From an uncultured Cytophagaceae bacterium (GTDB taxonomy: Bacteria > Bacteroidota > Bacteroidia > Cytophagales > Spirosomataceae), in assembly GCA_903933935.1 (NCBI GenBank), contig CAIZMB010000046.1, positions 1-64,000 on the forward strand: a stretch of DNA of 64,000 nucleotides, written 5' to 3'. The notes below the pieces were generated by a model. That model worked only from the letters and a program-made list of their open reading frames with translations, searched no databases and had not been told where the DNA came from. Shown in pieces: positions 9,070 through 16,423 of this stretch (positions are counted from its first letter, which is position 1; every line of letters starts with the position of its first letter). The translations under genes were made by a program, and so were the position numbers.

Positions 9070-9081
9070 TTAATTTACAAA

Positions 9082-10179
9082 TTAATGGTGATGCTCCTCT
9101 ACAGCAGCACCTATGTAAGTCGAAACTAACATGGTGAAAATGTAGGCTTGAATCACGGCAACAATCATTTCAATGACATTCATAAATAGCGAGAAAGGAA
9201 CTACTGCTAGTCCTAAAGCTGCATTTTCAAAGATAAATATCAAAGAAACCAAACTTAATAAAATGATGTGTCCTGCGGTGATGTTGGCAAATAGTCGAAC
9301 CATTAACGAAAATGGCTTCATGAATACACCCACAATTTCCACGGGAGTCAAAATCACTAGCATCCATTTAGGAACACCTGGCATGGCAAAAATATGTAAC
9401 CAATAATTTTTCTTACCATTTAAATTAGTAATTACAAAGGCAATGATGGCTAAAACAAGCGTTACCGCAATATTACCAGTTACATTGGCTCCTCCTGGAA
9501 TTAAACCCAACATATTATTAAACCAGATGAAAAAGAAGACAGTTAACAAATACGGCATAAATCGACGATAATGCTTCTCGCCAATATTGGTTTTGGCAAT
9601 TTCATCACGAACAAAAATAATAACAGGCTCAAATAAAGATTGCATACCTTTAGGTGCTCGGTGTGGATTTTCTTGGTATCTCTTGCCAATTCCTATAAAA
9701 ATAGTGAGCAATAATATAGCTGAAATTAAAAGGGAAGCAACGTTTTTAGTGATTGAAAAATCATACACATGTTCTCCATTCTCCGCATGAATTTTACCAT
9801 GTTCCAGTATTAGTCCTTGGTAAGGAACTTCCTCATGGTGTTCATTTTTAAAATTAGCCGATGAAAAAACCGATAATCCTTTTGATTCTGAATATACGAT
9901 ACATGGCAAAGGCAACGTGATGTGCGTGTGGCCAATCGTCATGAAATGCCACTCATGCTCATCAGCAATGTGATGCATGATTAATTTACCTGGATCGAAT
10001 TTTTCTGATTTACTTTCTTCTGGAGCTGACGCGGTACTTGTCGCTTCCGTAGGAGTAGGTTTTTGCGCCGCTTCATTCTCATTTGCCCAAACAGTTAGGC
10101 TCGTCAAGCAAAATAAAAATCCTAAGATTATATTTGAAAAATACATTTTTTTGAAATAAGTAAACATCGGCATCTTCAT
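9082..10179 (-). CDS. atpB: ATP synthase F0 subunit a
   Basis: Proton-channel subunit a, 365 aa, much longer than the roughly 270 aa of E. coli because of the N-terminal extension typical of Bacteroidota: a signal-like helix (NIILGFLFCLTSLTVWA), a Pro/Thr/Ser/Glu-rich linker, and a His-rich segment (MHHIADEHEWHFMTIGHTHI). The channel core follows, with the essential Arg in FSLMVRLFANITAGHIIL and the C-terminal helix VIQAYIFTMLVSTYIGAAV. The protein ends in EEHHH. Three ATGs lie close together at the start (MKMPM), so the exact start is uncertain by a few codons. Confidence 0.95.
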   Translation of the reverse strand: MKMPMFTYFKKMYFSNIILGFLFCLTSLTVWANENEAAQKPTPTEATSTASAPEESKSEKFDPGKLIMHHIADEHEWHFMTIGHTHITLPLPCIVYSESKGLSVFSSANFKNEHHEEVPYQGLILEHGKIHAENGEHVYDFSITKNVASLLISAILLLTIFIGIGKRYQENPHRAPKGMQSLFEPVIIFVRDEIAKTNIGEKHYRRFMPYLLTVFFFIWFNNMLGLIPGGANVTGNIAVTLVLAIIAFVITNLNGKKNYWLHIFAMPGVPKWMLVILTPVEIVGVFMKPFSLMVRLFANITAGHIILLSLVSLIFIFENAALGLAVVPFSLFMNVIEMIVAVIQAYIFTMLVSTYIGAAVEEHHH

Positions 10180-10273
10180 TCGCTCTTAAAAATAATTTCT
10201 ATTGTAATTTTTGCTAATTCGTTGATTAACTGAATTTTGTCCATTAAAATTCCAAAAATTTTCTTCGGGATTT

Positions 10274-10633
10274 CTAAAAACGTCGCAAGTTACGAAGCAA
10301 ACCAAATATTTCAAAATTTGAACTACATAAATAGAGTACAAAAAAGTTGCCTACAAACAAATAAATTTGTGGGGTGTGGGTATAGGCAAAGAATGCGATA
10401 AAGAGAATACTCAAAATAAATCGGATAGCGAAGGAAGCAGTTTGGAATTGTACAAACTTCTCACCCTCATTTTTTTGCCCAAATTGGGCTAATTGAAGGG
10501 TCAAATACGATTGAAATAATAGAAATACAAAGATGAATTTCAGGTCGGGATGCAGGAAATGAGCTAAGGAACTTTGGCTAATTCCCCATACAATTAGGCC
10601 TACAAGGAAATAAAAAATAAATATTTTTATCAT
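10274..10633 (-). CDS. AtpI-like membrane protein preceding atpB
   Basis: A 119-aa protein with four hydrophobic helices and a basic C-terminus (LLRNLRRF). No sequence motif makes it a definite AtpI, but a small four-helix protein immediately upstream of atpB is usual in Bacteroidota ATP synthase operons, so a role in F0 assembly is the best guess. It is the first gene of the minus-strand F0 operon, with a 94-nt AT-rich gap before atpB. The helix pattern FLVGLIVWGI and FVFLLFQSYLTLQLAQF is compatible with the AtpI/UncI group. Confidence 0.6.
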   Translation of the reverse strand: MIKIFIFYFLVGLIVWGISQSSLAHFLHPDLKFIFVFLLFQSYLTLQLAQFGQKNEGEKFVQFQTASFAIRFILSILFIAFFAYTHTPQIYLFVGNFFVLYLCSSNFEIFGLLRNLRRF

Positions 10634-10685
10634 GGGGCAAATATCTGATAATTGTGGCTTTAAAATAAATTTTAGCCTTCAATTT

Positions 10686-10716
10686 TTGGAATTTCCTTAT
10701 TCCCGCTGTTAATTTG
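10686..10716 (+). promoter_or_regulatory. Probable promoter of the metX transcript
   Basis: TTTTG, a 20-nt spacer, then TTAATTTG, which matches the Bacteroidota -7 consensus TAnnTTTG except at its second base. It lies about 30 nt before the riboswitch aptamer. Inferred from consensus and position. Confidence 0.5.
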
Positions 10717-10745
10717 CATCCTCATTCAGTAGCTGATTGCCATTG

Positions 10746-10860
10746 AATTATAAAGAAGAAGGGAGAGACTAGGCTCTGTGAACTTCTGGCAACCCGTCAA
10801 GAAATTGACCCCGGTGCTAATTCCTACCCCAGGCGGTTGCCTGTTTAGGGAAATATAATG
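10746..10860 (+). promoter_or_regulatory. SAM-I (S-box) riboswitch controlling metX
   Basis: The leader contains hallmark SAM-I sequences: GGGAGAGACTAGGCTCTGTGAA, then CTGGCAACC, then GGTGCTAATTCC. Visible helices are P2 (AGAAG with CTTCT), P3 (GTCAA-GAAA-TTGAC, closed by a GNRA tetraloop) and P4 (CAGGC-GGTT-GCCTG). P1 can form from ATTATA (10747-10752) and TATAAT (10854-10859). The 3' strand of P1 contains the first two bases of the metX ATG at 10858, so SAM binding could directly bury the start codon. No terminator hairpin with a T run is seen, which favours translational control. Binding of S-adenosylmethionine would switch off methionine synthesis. Confidence 0.88.
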
Positions 10861-11949
10861 TTATGTTGTATGCAAGCAGAAATTCATCATTATCATTCGA
10901 CCGACACCTTCATTTTAGAAAATGGGTTCCAATTTTCTAGTTTTGATTTGGTATATCAAACGTGGGGGAAAGCCAATGTTGCTCAAGATAACATCATTTG
11001 GATATGTCATGCATTTACGGGTAGCCACGATGTGGCTGAGTGGTGGCAAGGCTTGGTAGGACCGGGAAAATTATTCAACCCTGAAAATAACCTCATTATA
11101 TGTGTGAATATTCCGGGCTCGCATTATGGGTCCACCGGTCCGTTGTCGGTAAATCCCCTGACGGGCCAACCGTATTTTCATACATTTCCTGACGTAACGA
11201 TTCGGGATGTGGTCAATTCATTCGAATTGCTAAGGAAGCATTTGAAAATTAAGAAGATTAAAACGTGCATTGGAGGTTCGATGGGGGGCCAACAAGCCCT
11301 AGAATGGGCCATTATGAAGCCTGACTTGATTGATAATTTGATTTTAGTTGCGACTAATGCGGTGCATTCCTCATGGGGAATTGCTTTCAACGAATCACAA
11401 AGAATGTCCATCGAGGTGGATCCGACATGGCTCGAATCGAATGCTCAGGCAGGAATTAATGGCATGAAGGCTGCTCGGGCCACGGCATTAATTTCCTATC
11501 GAAATTATGAAACGTATCAAATTACCCAAGCGCGTCAAGAAAACTCCATGGGTGGAAACCTAAGAGCTGTTTCTTACCAAAGATACCAAGGTGATAAATT
11601 AGCCAAACGCTTCAATGCTTTTTCATATTATCGATTATCTACGATGATGGATTCTCAAGATGTTGGGAGAAATCGCGGTGGGGTGGTAGCAGCCTTAAAA
11701 TCTATAAAATCTAAAACGCTTGTGATCGGCATTAAATCAGATGCGCTATTTCCCATCGTTGAACAAGAATTTTTAGCCAAGCATATTCCAGATGCATCCT
11801 TTCAAGTGATTGATTCTTTGTATGGCCATGATGGCTTTTTAATTGAAAGCGGTTTGATGACAAAGGCGATTCGTCTTTGGCAAAAATTACTCCGACTGGA
11901 AGTAAATCCAATGGCCGACTTTTTTAAAGAGCTTGAAAATGTGAGGTGA
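10858..11949 (+). CDS. metX: Homoserine O-acetyltransferase
   Basis: An alpha/beta hydrolase-fold acyltransferase that transfers an acetyl group from acetyl-CoA to homoserine, the committed step of methionine synthesis. The nucleophile elbow is GGSMGG at about residue 142, with the flanking family segments ICHAFTGS, PGSHYGSTGP and FPDVTIRDVV. The catalytic Asp and His are probably in GIKSDALFP and YGHDGFLIE. At 363 aa it has the usual length. ATG at 10858 gives MLCCMQAEIHH; the ATG at 10870 is an alternative start just clear of the riboswitch P1 helix. Acetyl versus succinyl specificity is not decided by sequence alone, but the gene's control by a SAM riboswitch supports a methionine role. 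Confidence 0.93.
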   Translation: MLCCMQAEIHHYHSTDTFILENGFQFSSFDLVYQTWGKANVAQDNIIWICHAFTGSHDVAEWWQGLVGPGKLFNPENNLIICVNIPGSHYGSTGPLSVNPLTGQPYFHTFPDVTIRDVVNSFELLRKHLKIKKIKTCIGGSMGGQQALEWAIMKPDLIDNLILVATNAVHSSWGIAFNESQRMSIEVDPTWLESNAQAGINGMKAARATALISYRNYETYQITQARQENSMGGNLRAVSYQRYQGDKLAKRFNAFSYYRLSTMMDSQDVGRNRGGVVAALKSIKSKTLVIGIKSDALFPIVEQEFLAKHIPDASFQVIDSLYGHDGFLIESGLMTKAIRLWQKLLRLEVNPMADFFKELENVR

Positions 11950-11968
11950 TGTTGGTCATTTTAGCATT

Positions 11969-12008
11969 AAAATCTCTAATAAATAAAGCTTATTTACAAG
12001 AGATTTTT
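11969..12008 (+). terminator. Probable metX terminator
   Basis: AAAATCTCT (11969) pairs with AGAGATTTT (11999), and an inner AAATAA/TTATTT extends the stem; a short T run follows. It lies 20 nt after the metX stop. Confidence 0.55.
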
Positions 12009-12065
12009 GCTAATTTAATTACGCTTGAAATTTCAAAAAAATGTTGAAATAAGACCCCCATTTCA

Positions 12066-12098
12066 AGCTTTACTAACTTTTGAAAAGTTAGTAAAGCT
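12066..12098. repeat. Perfect 16-bp inverted repeat with a 1-nt centre
   Basis: AGCTTTACTAACTTTT, a single G, then its exact reverse complement AAAAGTTAGTAAAGCT. A 6-base T run follows after 2 nt (12101-12106). It may be a second terminator for metX readthrough or a dimeric protein-binding site 80 nt upstream of the SDR gene. Confidence 0.75.
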
Positions 12099-12177
12099 AT
12101 GTTTTTTCGACCATATTAGCACAAAAAATACTGATAATTAAAATCTACTTACTGATAAAACTTTATTAAAATTATTT

Positions 12178-12975
12178 ATGGATTTTAAAGATAAAACAGT
12201 CTGGATCACAGGAGCTTCTTCCGGAATTGGAGAAGCCTTAGCCCATGCCTTTGCTCGACAAGGGGCACACCTTGTATTATCGGCTCGCCGCGAATCCGAA
12301 TTGAATCGTGTCGCAGACACTTGTCGATCTTATGGTTCAATGGCACATGTGATGCCTTTTGACATGATTGACTTATCTGTCCACGAGGAGAAAGTGCATG
12401 AAGTAATAAGCACTTATGGAAAAATAGACTTCGTTATTTTAAATGCAGGGGTAAGCCAAAGGTCCTTTATTGAAAATACAAAGTTTGAAGTTTACCGACA
12501 ATTATTTGAAGTTAATTTCTTTTCCATTGTCTCTTTAACTCAAGCGATTTTACCCATATTTAAAAGTCAAAAATCAGGAAGATTTATACCTATTGCTTCT
12601 GTGGCAGGTCGGATAAGTACCCCAAGGAGAGCTGCTTATGGAGCTACAAAACATGCATTAATCGGCTTTTTCGACTCTTTAAGGGCTGAAGTACATGAGG
12701 ATGGAATTCGAGTAACCACTATTTTGCCAGGATATATTAGGACCAATATTTCCATTCATGCACTCAATGAAGACGGACAGAAATATGGCAAAATGGATCC
12801 AAATCAAGCGAAGGGATTAGATGTGACCCTCACAGCGGAAGCTATTTTGAAGGCTATAAATACCGGGAAAAACGAGTTTTTCATTGGCGGAAAGCTTGAG
12901 GCTTTAGGCCTTTTTGTCAAACGTTTTTTCCCGGGACTCTTGTTTTGGATGATTCGTAAAATAAAAAATACTTAA
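12178..12975 (+). CDS. Short-chain dehydrogenase/reductase (SDR)
   Basis: A 265-aa classical SDR, NAD(P)-dependent oxidoreductase. The cofactor motif TGASSGIG is at residues 11-18, followed by the NAG motif in LNAGVSQRS. The catalytic Ser lies in IPIASVAGRIS and the YxxxK motif is YGATK. Arg residues after the second strand (SARRESE) suggest NADP(H) preference. The C-terminal GKLEALGLFVKRFFPGLLFWMIRK is hydrophobic and basic, as in the DHRS7-like subgroup, and could associate with membrane. The substrate is unknown. Its last 4 bases overlap the convergent MFS gene. Confidence 0.88.
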   Translation: MDFKDKTVWITGASSGIGEALAHAFARQGAHLVLSARRESELNRVADTCRSYGSMAHVMPFDMIDLSVHEEKVHEVISTYGKIDFVILNAGVSQRSFIENTKFEVYRQLFEVNFFSIVSLTQAILPIFKSQKSGRFIPIASVAGRISTPRRAAYGATKHALIGFFDSLRAEVHEDGIRVTTILPGYIRTNISIHALNEDGQKYGKMDPNQAKGLDVTLTAEAILKAINTGKNEFFIGGKLEALGLFVKRFFPGLLFWMIRKIKNT

Positions 12976-14159
12976 GCTGTCTCTTTCTTTTCACTAAAGA
13001 AAAGTACAAATAAAATAAGTACTAAAGCTGCTATAGCGGCTGGTACCATCCAAACTGATTTCCAATCATGCACACCTCCGCTGGTATACATGTCTAAAAC
13101 GATTCCCGATAATTTAGATCCGATGCCCATTCCCACGCCATAAGTGGCTAAAGTAATTAATCCTTGGGCTGAGCTTTTGATCTTTTCGCCCGCTTTTTGA
13201 TCCGTATAGATCTGTCCTGTAACAAAGAAGAAATCGAAGCATACTCCATGTAAAACAATTCCGATATATAAAATCCATTCACTTTGGATTCCGTCGCCGT
13301 AGCCAAAGCATAAGAAGCGAATAATCCAGGCGACAAGCCCAACGATTAACATTTTCTTAACTCCTAAGCGGATGAAAGCCAATGGAATCAAAAGCATAAA
13401 AATTACCTCTGAGGCCTGTCCCAATGACATTTTATTTTCAACATTGCTCATGTGTGAATCTGTCAAAGATGGGTTTGCCATCGCATAATAAAATGAAAGT
13501 GGGATACAGATTAAAATGGATGAAATAAAGAAAATCAGGAATGAACGATCCTTAAATAATTTGAGTGCATCTAATCCAATGATCTGCCCAATGGACGCAT
13601 TTTTATCTGCTTTTGGTGGGGTATCTGGAAGAAAGAAGGCATAAATTCCTAGGGCAAATGAACTGTACATGGCAATCTGAAAGATAGCTACGTTGTCACC
13701 TAAAGCTAAAAACCCAATGATATTCGTCACAACAATCCATGCAATAGTACCCGTAACTCGAATCGCAGGAAACTCCTTTTCAGGATTTTGCATTTGATTC
13801 ATGGCAATCGAGTTCGATAAGGCCAAATTAGGAGCAAAGCAAAGTGTATAAGCTAAAATGTACCAAAAGAAAATCTCAGGGTCCTTGGTTTGACTCAAGA
13901 AATATAAAATCACACCTCCTAAAATATTAAGAAATCCCATCACCTTTTGCGCTGAGAAAAAACGATCTGCAATGAGGCCGACAAAAAAGGGAGCAAAGAT
14001 TGCTGCTATGGAAAACGTCGTGTAGGCATTCCCCACTTGGTCCCCTGTTGCACCCAAAGTTGTTAGTAGATATTTACTCATTTGGCCATACCATGCTCCC
14101 CAAGAGAAGAACATCAAAAACATCATCGCAATGAGCTGGAATTTTATCGTATTTTTCAT
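12972..14159 (-). CDS. MFS transporter, nucleoside:H+ symporter (NupG-like) family
   Basis: A 395-aa inner-membrane protein with about twelve helices. The start QLIAMMFLMFFSWGAWYGQMSKYL and the segment GNAYTTFSIAAIFAPFFVGLIADRFF are typical of the NupG/nucleoside:H+ symporter branch. Such carriers import nucleosides, but bacteroidotal members also sit in sugar clusters, so the substrate is open. It is convergent with the SDR gene. The next gene upstream, 300 bp away, reads divergently and encodes DUF3592, and the myo-inositol oxygenase gene follows that; a link to inositol uptake is speculative. Confidence 0.82.
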   Translation of the reverse strand: MKNTIKFQLIAMMFLMFFSWGAWYGQMSKYLLTTLGATGDQVGNAYTTFSIAAIFAPFFVGLIADRFFSAQKVMGFLNILGGVILYFLSQTKDPEIFFWYILAYTLCFAPNLALSNSIAMNQMQNPEKEFPAIRVTGTIAWIVVTNIIGFLALGDNVAIFQIAMYSSFALGIYAFFLPDTPPKADKNASIGQIIGLDALKLFKDRSFLIFFISSILICIPLSFYYAMANPSLTDSHMSNVENKMSLGQASEVIFMLLIPLAFIRLGVKKMLIVGLVAWIIRFLCFGYGDGIQSEWILYIGIVLHGVCFDFFFVTGQIYTDQKAGEKIKSSAQGLITLATYGVGMGIGSKLSGIVLDMYTSGGVHDWKSVWMVPAAIAALVLILFVLFFSEKKETA

Positions 14160-14464
14160 AATTACAGATTAGTTGGAAGTCAAAAATACAAATTTGAATG
14201 AAATTAAAAATTTTATAAAAATATTTTTTTAGCGAAACTCGATGAAATTTAAAACCTAAAATGACTGAATTGTACAATTTTTTATAAAAATTTATCAAAT
14301 TTCAATCCTATTTTTTAATGTCTGACAAAAATGAGTAAAAAGTGCTTTGATTATGATCCTGAAGCTTTTTTATGGGGAATTTACAAAATTTGATTTTGAT
14401 TTTTTTTTGTTGTTGCTTTGACCAAAATTCAGGGAGTTTATAGCTGAATGCATTAAAATTGAAT
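14160..14464. other. AT-rich divergent intergenic region
   Basis: A 305-bp gap between divergent genes. I see long A/T tracts, a short palindrome AATTGTACAATT, and on the minus strand a TAnnTTTG match for the MFS gene (annotated separately). No ORF, tRNA or clear structured RNA is visible. Confidence 0.6.
14181..14188 (-). promoter_or_regulatory. Possible -7 element for the NupG-like MFS gene
   Basis: The minus strand reads TATTTTTG, an exact TAnnTTTG match 21 nt before the ATG. The expected -33 TTG at 19-21 nt is not clear (a TTT is present), so support is partial. Confidence 0.35.
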
Positions 14465-14935
14465 ATGTTGTTACAAGGAGTTTTGTTAATTTCAGGTCGG
14501 CCAACAGGAGCTTTTCAGGGTTCGATGACTTTGTTTTTAAGTCTGTTTTTGTTGATTTCTGTGGCCTTAATTGTGGTTGGGATTTTCTTGTACAAAAAGA
14601 GATCAAAATGGGTATCTCATTCCAAAACAACGTATGGTAAGATCGTTGAGATTTCAAAGCGATATGCAAGGGGCGATCATTCGGGTCGTTTCCCTATTTA
14701 TTTTCCAATCGTTGCTTACCATGTGAATGGGTTAGAATTTAGAAGGGAAGCCGAGCAGGGAATTGCAAAAAATTGCGAGATTGGTCAGGAAATACCGGTT
14801 CGATATCTTTCTGAAAATCCCTATGAAGCATCTTTGAGCGACAATTCTGTCCCGGTATTAAATCCTACCATATTTTTTGTTCTTGGTTTCTTGATGCTTC
14901 TAAGCTCGATTGCTTTGTCTTTAATGACACATTGA
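14465..14935 (+). CDS. DUF3592 domain-containing membrane protein
   Basis: A protein of about 156 aa with an N-terminal helix (TLFLSLFLLISVALIVVGIFLY), an extracytoplasmic or cytoplasmic beta domain with TYGKIVEISKRY and YFPIVAYHVNG, then EIGQEIPVRYLSENPYEAS, and a C-terminal helix. The order helix, TxGxVxxxxxR, P-VxY, VxYxPxxP-like segment, helix is the DUF3592 layout. Function is unknown. The ORF track starts at TTG 14459; ATG 14465 is the better start. Confidence 0.75.
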   Translation: MLLQGVLLISGRPTGAFQGSMTLFLSLFLLISVALIVVGIFLYKKRSKWVSHSKTTYGKIVEISKRYARGDHSGRFPIYFPIVAYHVNGLEFRREAEQGIAKNCEIGQEIPVRYLSENPYEASLSDNSVPVLNPTIFFVLGFLMLLSSIALSLMTH

Positions 14936-14986
14936 TTTTTTGTTTTTAAAATCATTTTTGTAATTTGGTTCCTCAAATCATTTCGC

Positions 14987-15814
14987 ATGGAAACTATAGT
15001 TAAAGAAAAATCCGAATTTCGTAATTACGAGCAAGGCGATATTACTGCAGCCGTAAAGGATCATTATTACAAGATGCGTACGCGCCAGACGTATGATTAC
15101 GTTCAAAGGATGAAAAAGAAGTATTTGACTTTTGAGCGTCCGATGGATTTGTGGGATATGATGGATCGCTTAAACGCATTAATTGACGTGAGCGATCCGG
15201 ATTTAAATCTCCCTAATATTATTCACTTATTGCAATCTGCTGAAGGAATTCGCCAAGACGGTCGTCCAGATTGGATGCAATTGGTCGGGTTAATCCATGA
15301 TTTAGGAAAAGCCATGTATTTATTTGGTTCAGATGAGGATGGAACGAGTCAAGCGGAGCAATGGGGATTAGTTGGCGATGTATTTGTCGTAGGTTGTAAA
15401 TTACCTGATACATGTGTTTATCCAGAATTCAATCAGGAAAACCCAGATATGTTAGTCGACCGTTACAACTCAGAATTAGGTATTTACAATCCAGGATGTG
15501 GTTTAGATAATTTAGAATTAGCCTGGGGACATGATGAATATTTATACCAAGTATTAAAAAATCATCCAACGAATACCATTCCTGAGGCTGGAATGGCGAT
15601 GATCCGTTTCCATTCGTTTTATCCATGGCATACCGGTGGAAGTTACCAAGCATTATTGAATGAAAAGGATGCTCAATATTTGGAGTGGATTAAGGATTTC
15701 AATCAATATGATTTATATACGAAATCTCCTGATGTGCCTAATTTTGAAGAATTAAAATCATATTATATGCCCATTGCTGAAAAGTATTTAGGCAAAGGAC
15801 CTATCTATTGGTAG
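14987..15814 (+). CDS. Inositol oxygenase (MIOX)
   Basis: A 275-aa di-iron oxygenase that converts myo-inositol and O2 to D-glucuronate in the cytoplasm. All six metal ligands known from animal MIOX can be matched: His in HLLQSAEGIR, His-Asp in LIHDLGK, His in LAWGHDEYLYQV, His in MIRFHSFYPWHTGG, and Asp in WIKDFNQYDLYTKS. Length and colinearity with the eukaryotic enzyme are nearly full. The gene appears monocistronic, with a bidirectional terminator after it; no uronate isomerase or other glucuronate genes are adjacent. The bacterial enzyme is less common than the inositol dehydrogenase route. Confidence 0.93.
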   Translation: METIVKEKSEFRNYEQGDITAAVKDHYYKMRTRQTYDYVQRMKKKYLTFERPMDLWDMMDRLNALIDVSDPDLNLPNIIHLLQSAEGIRQDGRPDWMQLVGLIHDLGKAMYLFGSDEDGTSQAEQWGLVGDVFVVGCKLPDTCVYPEFNQENPDMLVDRYNSELGIYNPGCGLDNLELAWGHDEYLYQVLKNHPTNTIPEAGMAMIRFHSFYPWHTGGSYQALLNEKDAQYLEWIKDFNQYDLYTKSPDVPNFEELKSYYMPIAEKYLGKGPIYW

Positions 15815-15836
15815 GGAATTTAAATGAATAAAAATA

Positions 15837-15868
15837 AAAGGGAGATCTTCATTTGAAGACCTCCCTTT
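15837..15868. terminator. Bidirectional terminator between MIOX and the NTF2-like gene
   Basis: AAAGGGAG-A-TCTTCA and TGAAGA-C-CTCCCTTT form a long stem with one mismatch and a 2-nt centre. It lies between convergent genes and can serve both. Confidence 0.8.
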
Positions 15869-15902
15869 GGTGTTTTATAGGAGTAGGATTTTAATTTGGG
15901 GT

Positions 15903-16412
15903 TTACCAACCGTCATTCTTTTTTGGTTTCGCATTCGCGGAATTCTTTTTTGTCGGGGTAGCGACTGCATCTGTAGCAGCAGATCCTTTTAATTGGACAT
16001 CCGATTCTACTCGGCTGTAGACCCTACAAACAATTTTCCATTGATCATTAATCTTCAATAAACTTAATAAATCAATGTATTTGAAATCGGCAAATTGAAG
16101 CTCAACAGTCGCAACTCCCGAAGTTCCAGCGTATGAATAGGATATTAATTTTCCAGTGGCCTTCACTCCACCTGCTGGCATTTTGCTGATAAAGGTTTTT
16201 ACGGGCGAGTCTTGTACTCTTCCAGTGGATGTATTTAAGTTTCTTAATAAGGCACCTGAGTAAAATGCTTTATTTAAACTCGCGGAATCTCCTTTGGTGA
16301 ATCCGTCGAAATAGGTATTGATGGTCGATTTGATCGCGTCATCATCCGATTGGGCAAAGCTTGAAATACTTAAGCAAGACCATGCGATTGTAAATAAGAT
16401 GAATTTTTTCAT
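15903..16412 (-). CDS. Secreted NTF2-like (putative lumazine-binding) protein
   Basis: A 169-aa protein with a clear signal peptide (MKKFILFTIAWSCLSISSFAQ) and an NTF2/SnoaL-like domain: AIKSTINTYFDGFTKGDSASLNKAF is the typical first helix pair, and LSLLKINDQWKIVCRVYSR the last strands. The C-terminal 25 residues are Lys/Asn/Ala-rich and probably disordered. Such proteins are often annotated as putative lumazine-binding, with no proven activity. It starts 11 nt after the serine hydrolase stop and is likely co-transcribed with it. Confidence 0.78.
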   Translation of the reverse strand: MKKFILFTIAWSCLSISSFAQSDDDAIKSTINTYFDGFTKGDSASLNKAFYSGALLRNLNTSTGRVQDSPVKTFISKMPAGGVKATGKLISYSYAGTSGVATVELQFADFKYIDLLSLLKINDQWKIVCRVYSRVESDVQLKGSAATDAVATPTKKNSANAKPKKNDGW

Positions 16413-16423
16413 AAGGTATTGAA

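Noticed and set aside
13157-13342. Short minus-strand ORFs within the NupG-like gene and similar nested ORFs (for example 31097-31321, 39033-39317, 53379-53576)
   Set aside because: All are alternative-frame readings inside well-supported genes, with low-complexity or implausible translations.
12972-15814. A dedicated inositol gene cluster (MFS, DUF3592, MIOX)
   Set aside because: The MFS gene is on the opposite strand with a 300-bp gap, DUF3592 has no catabolic role, and no inositol or uronate enzyme other than MIOX is present.
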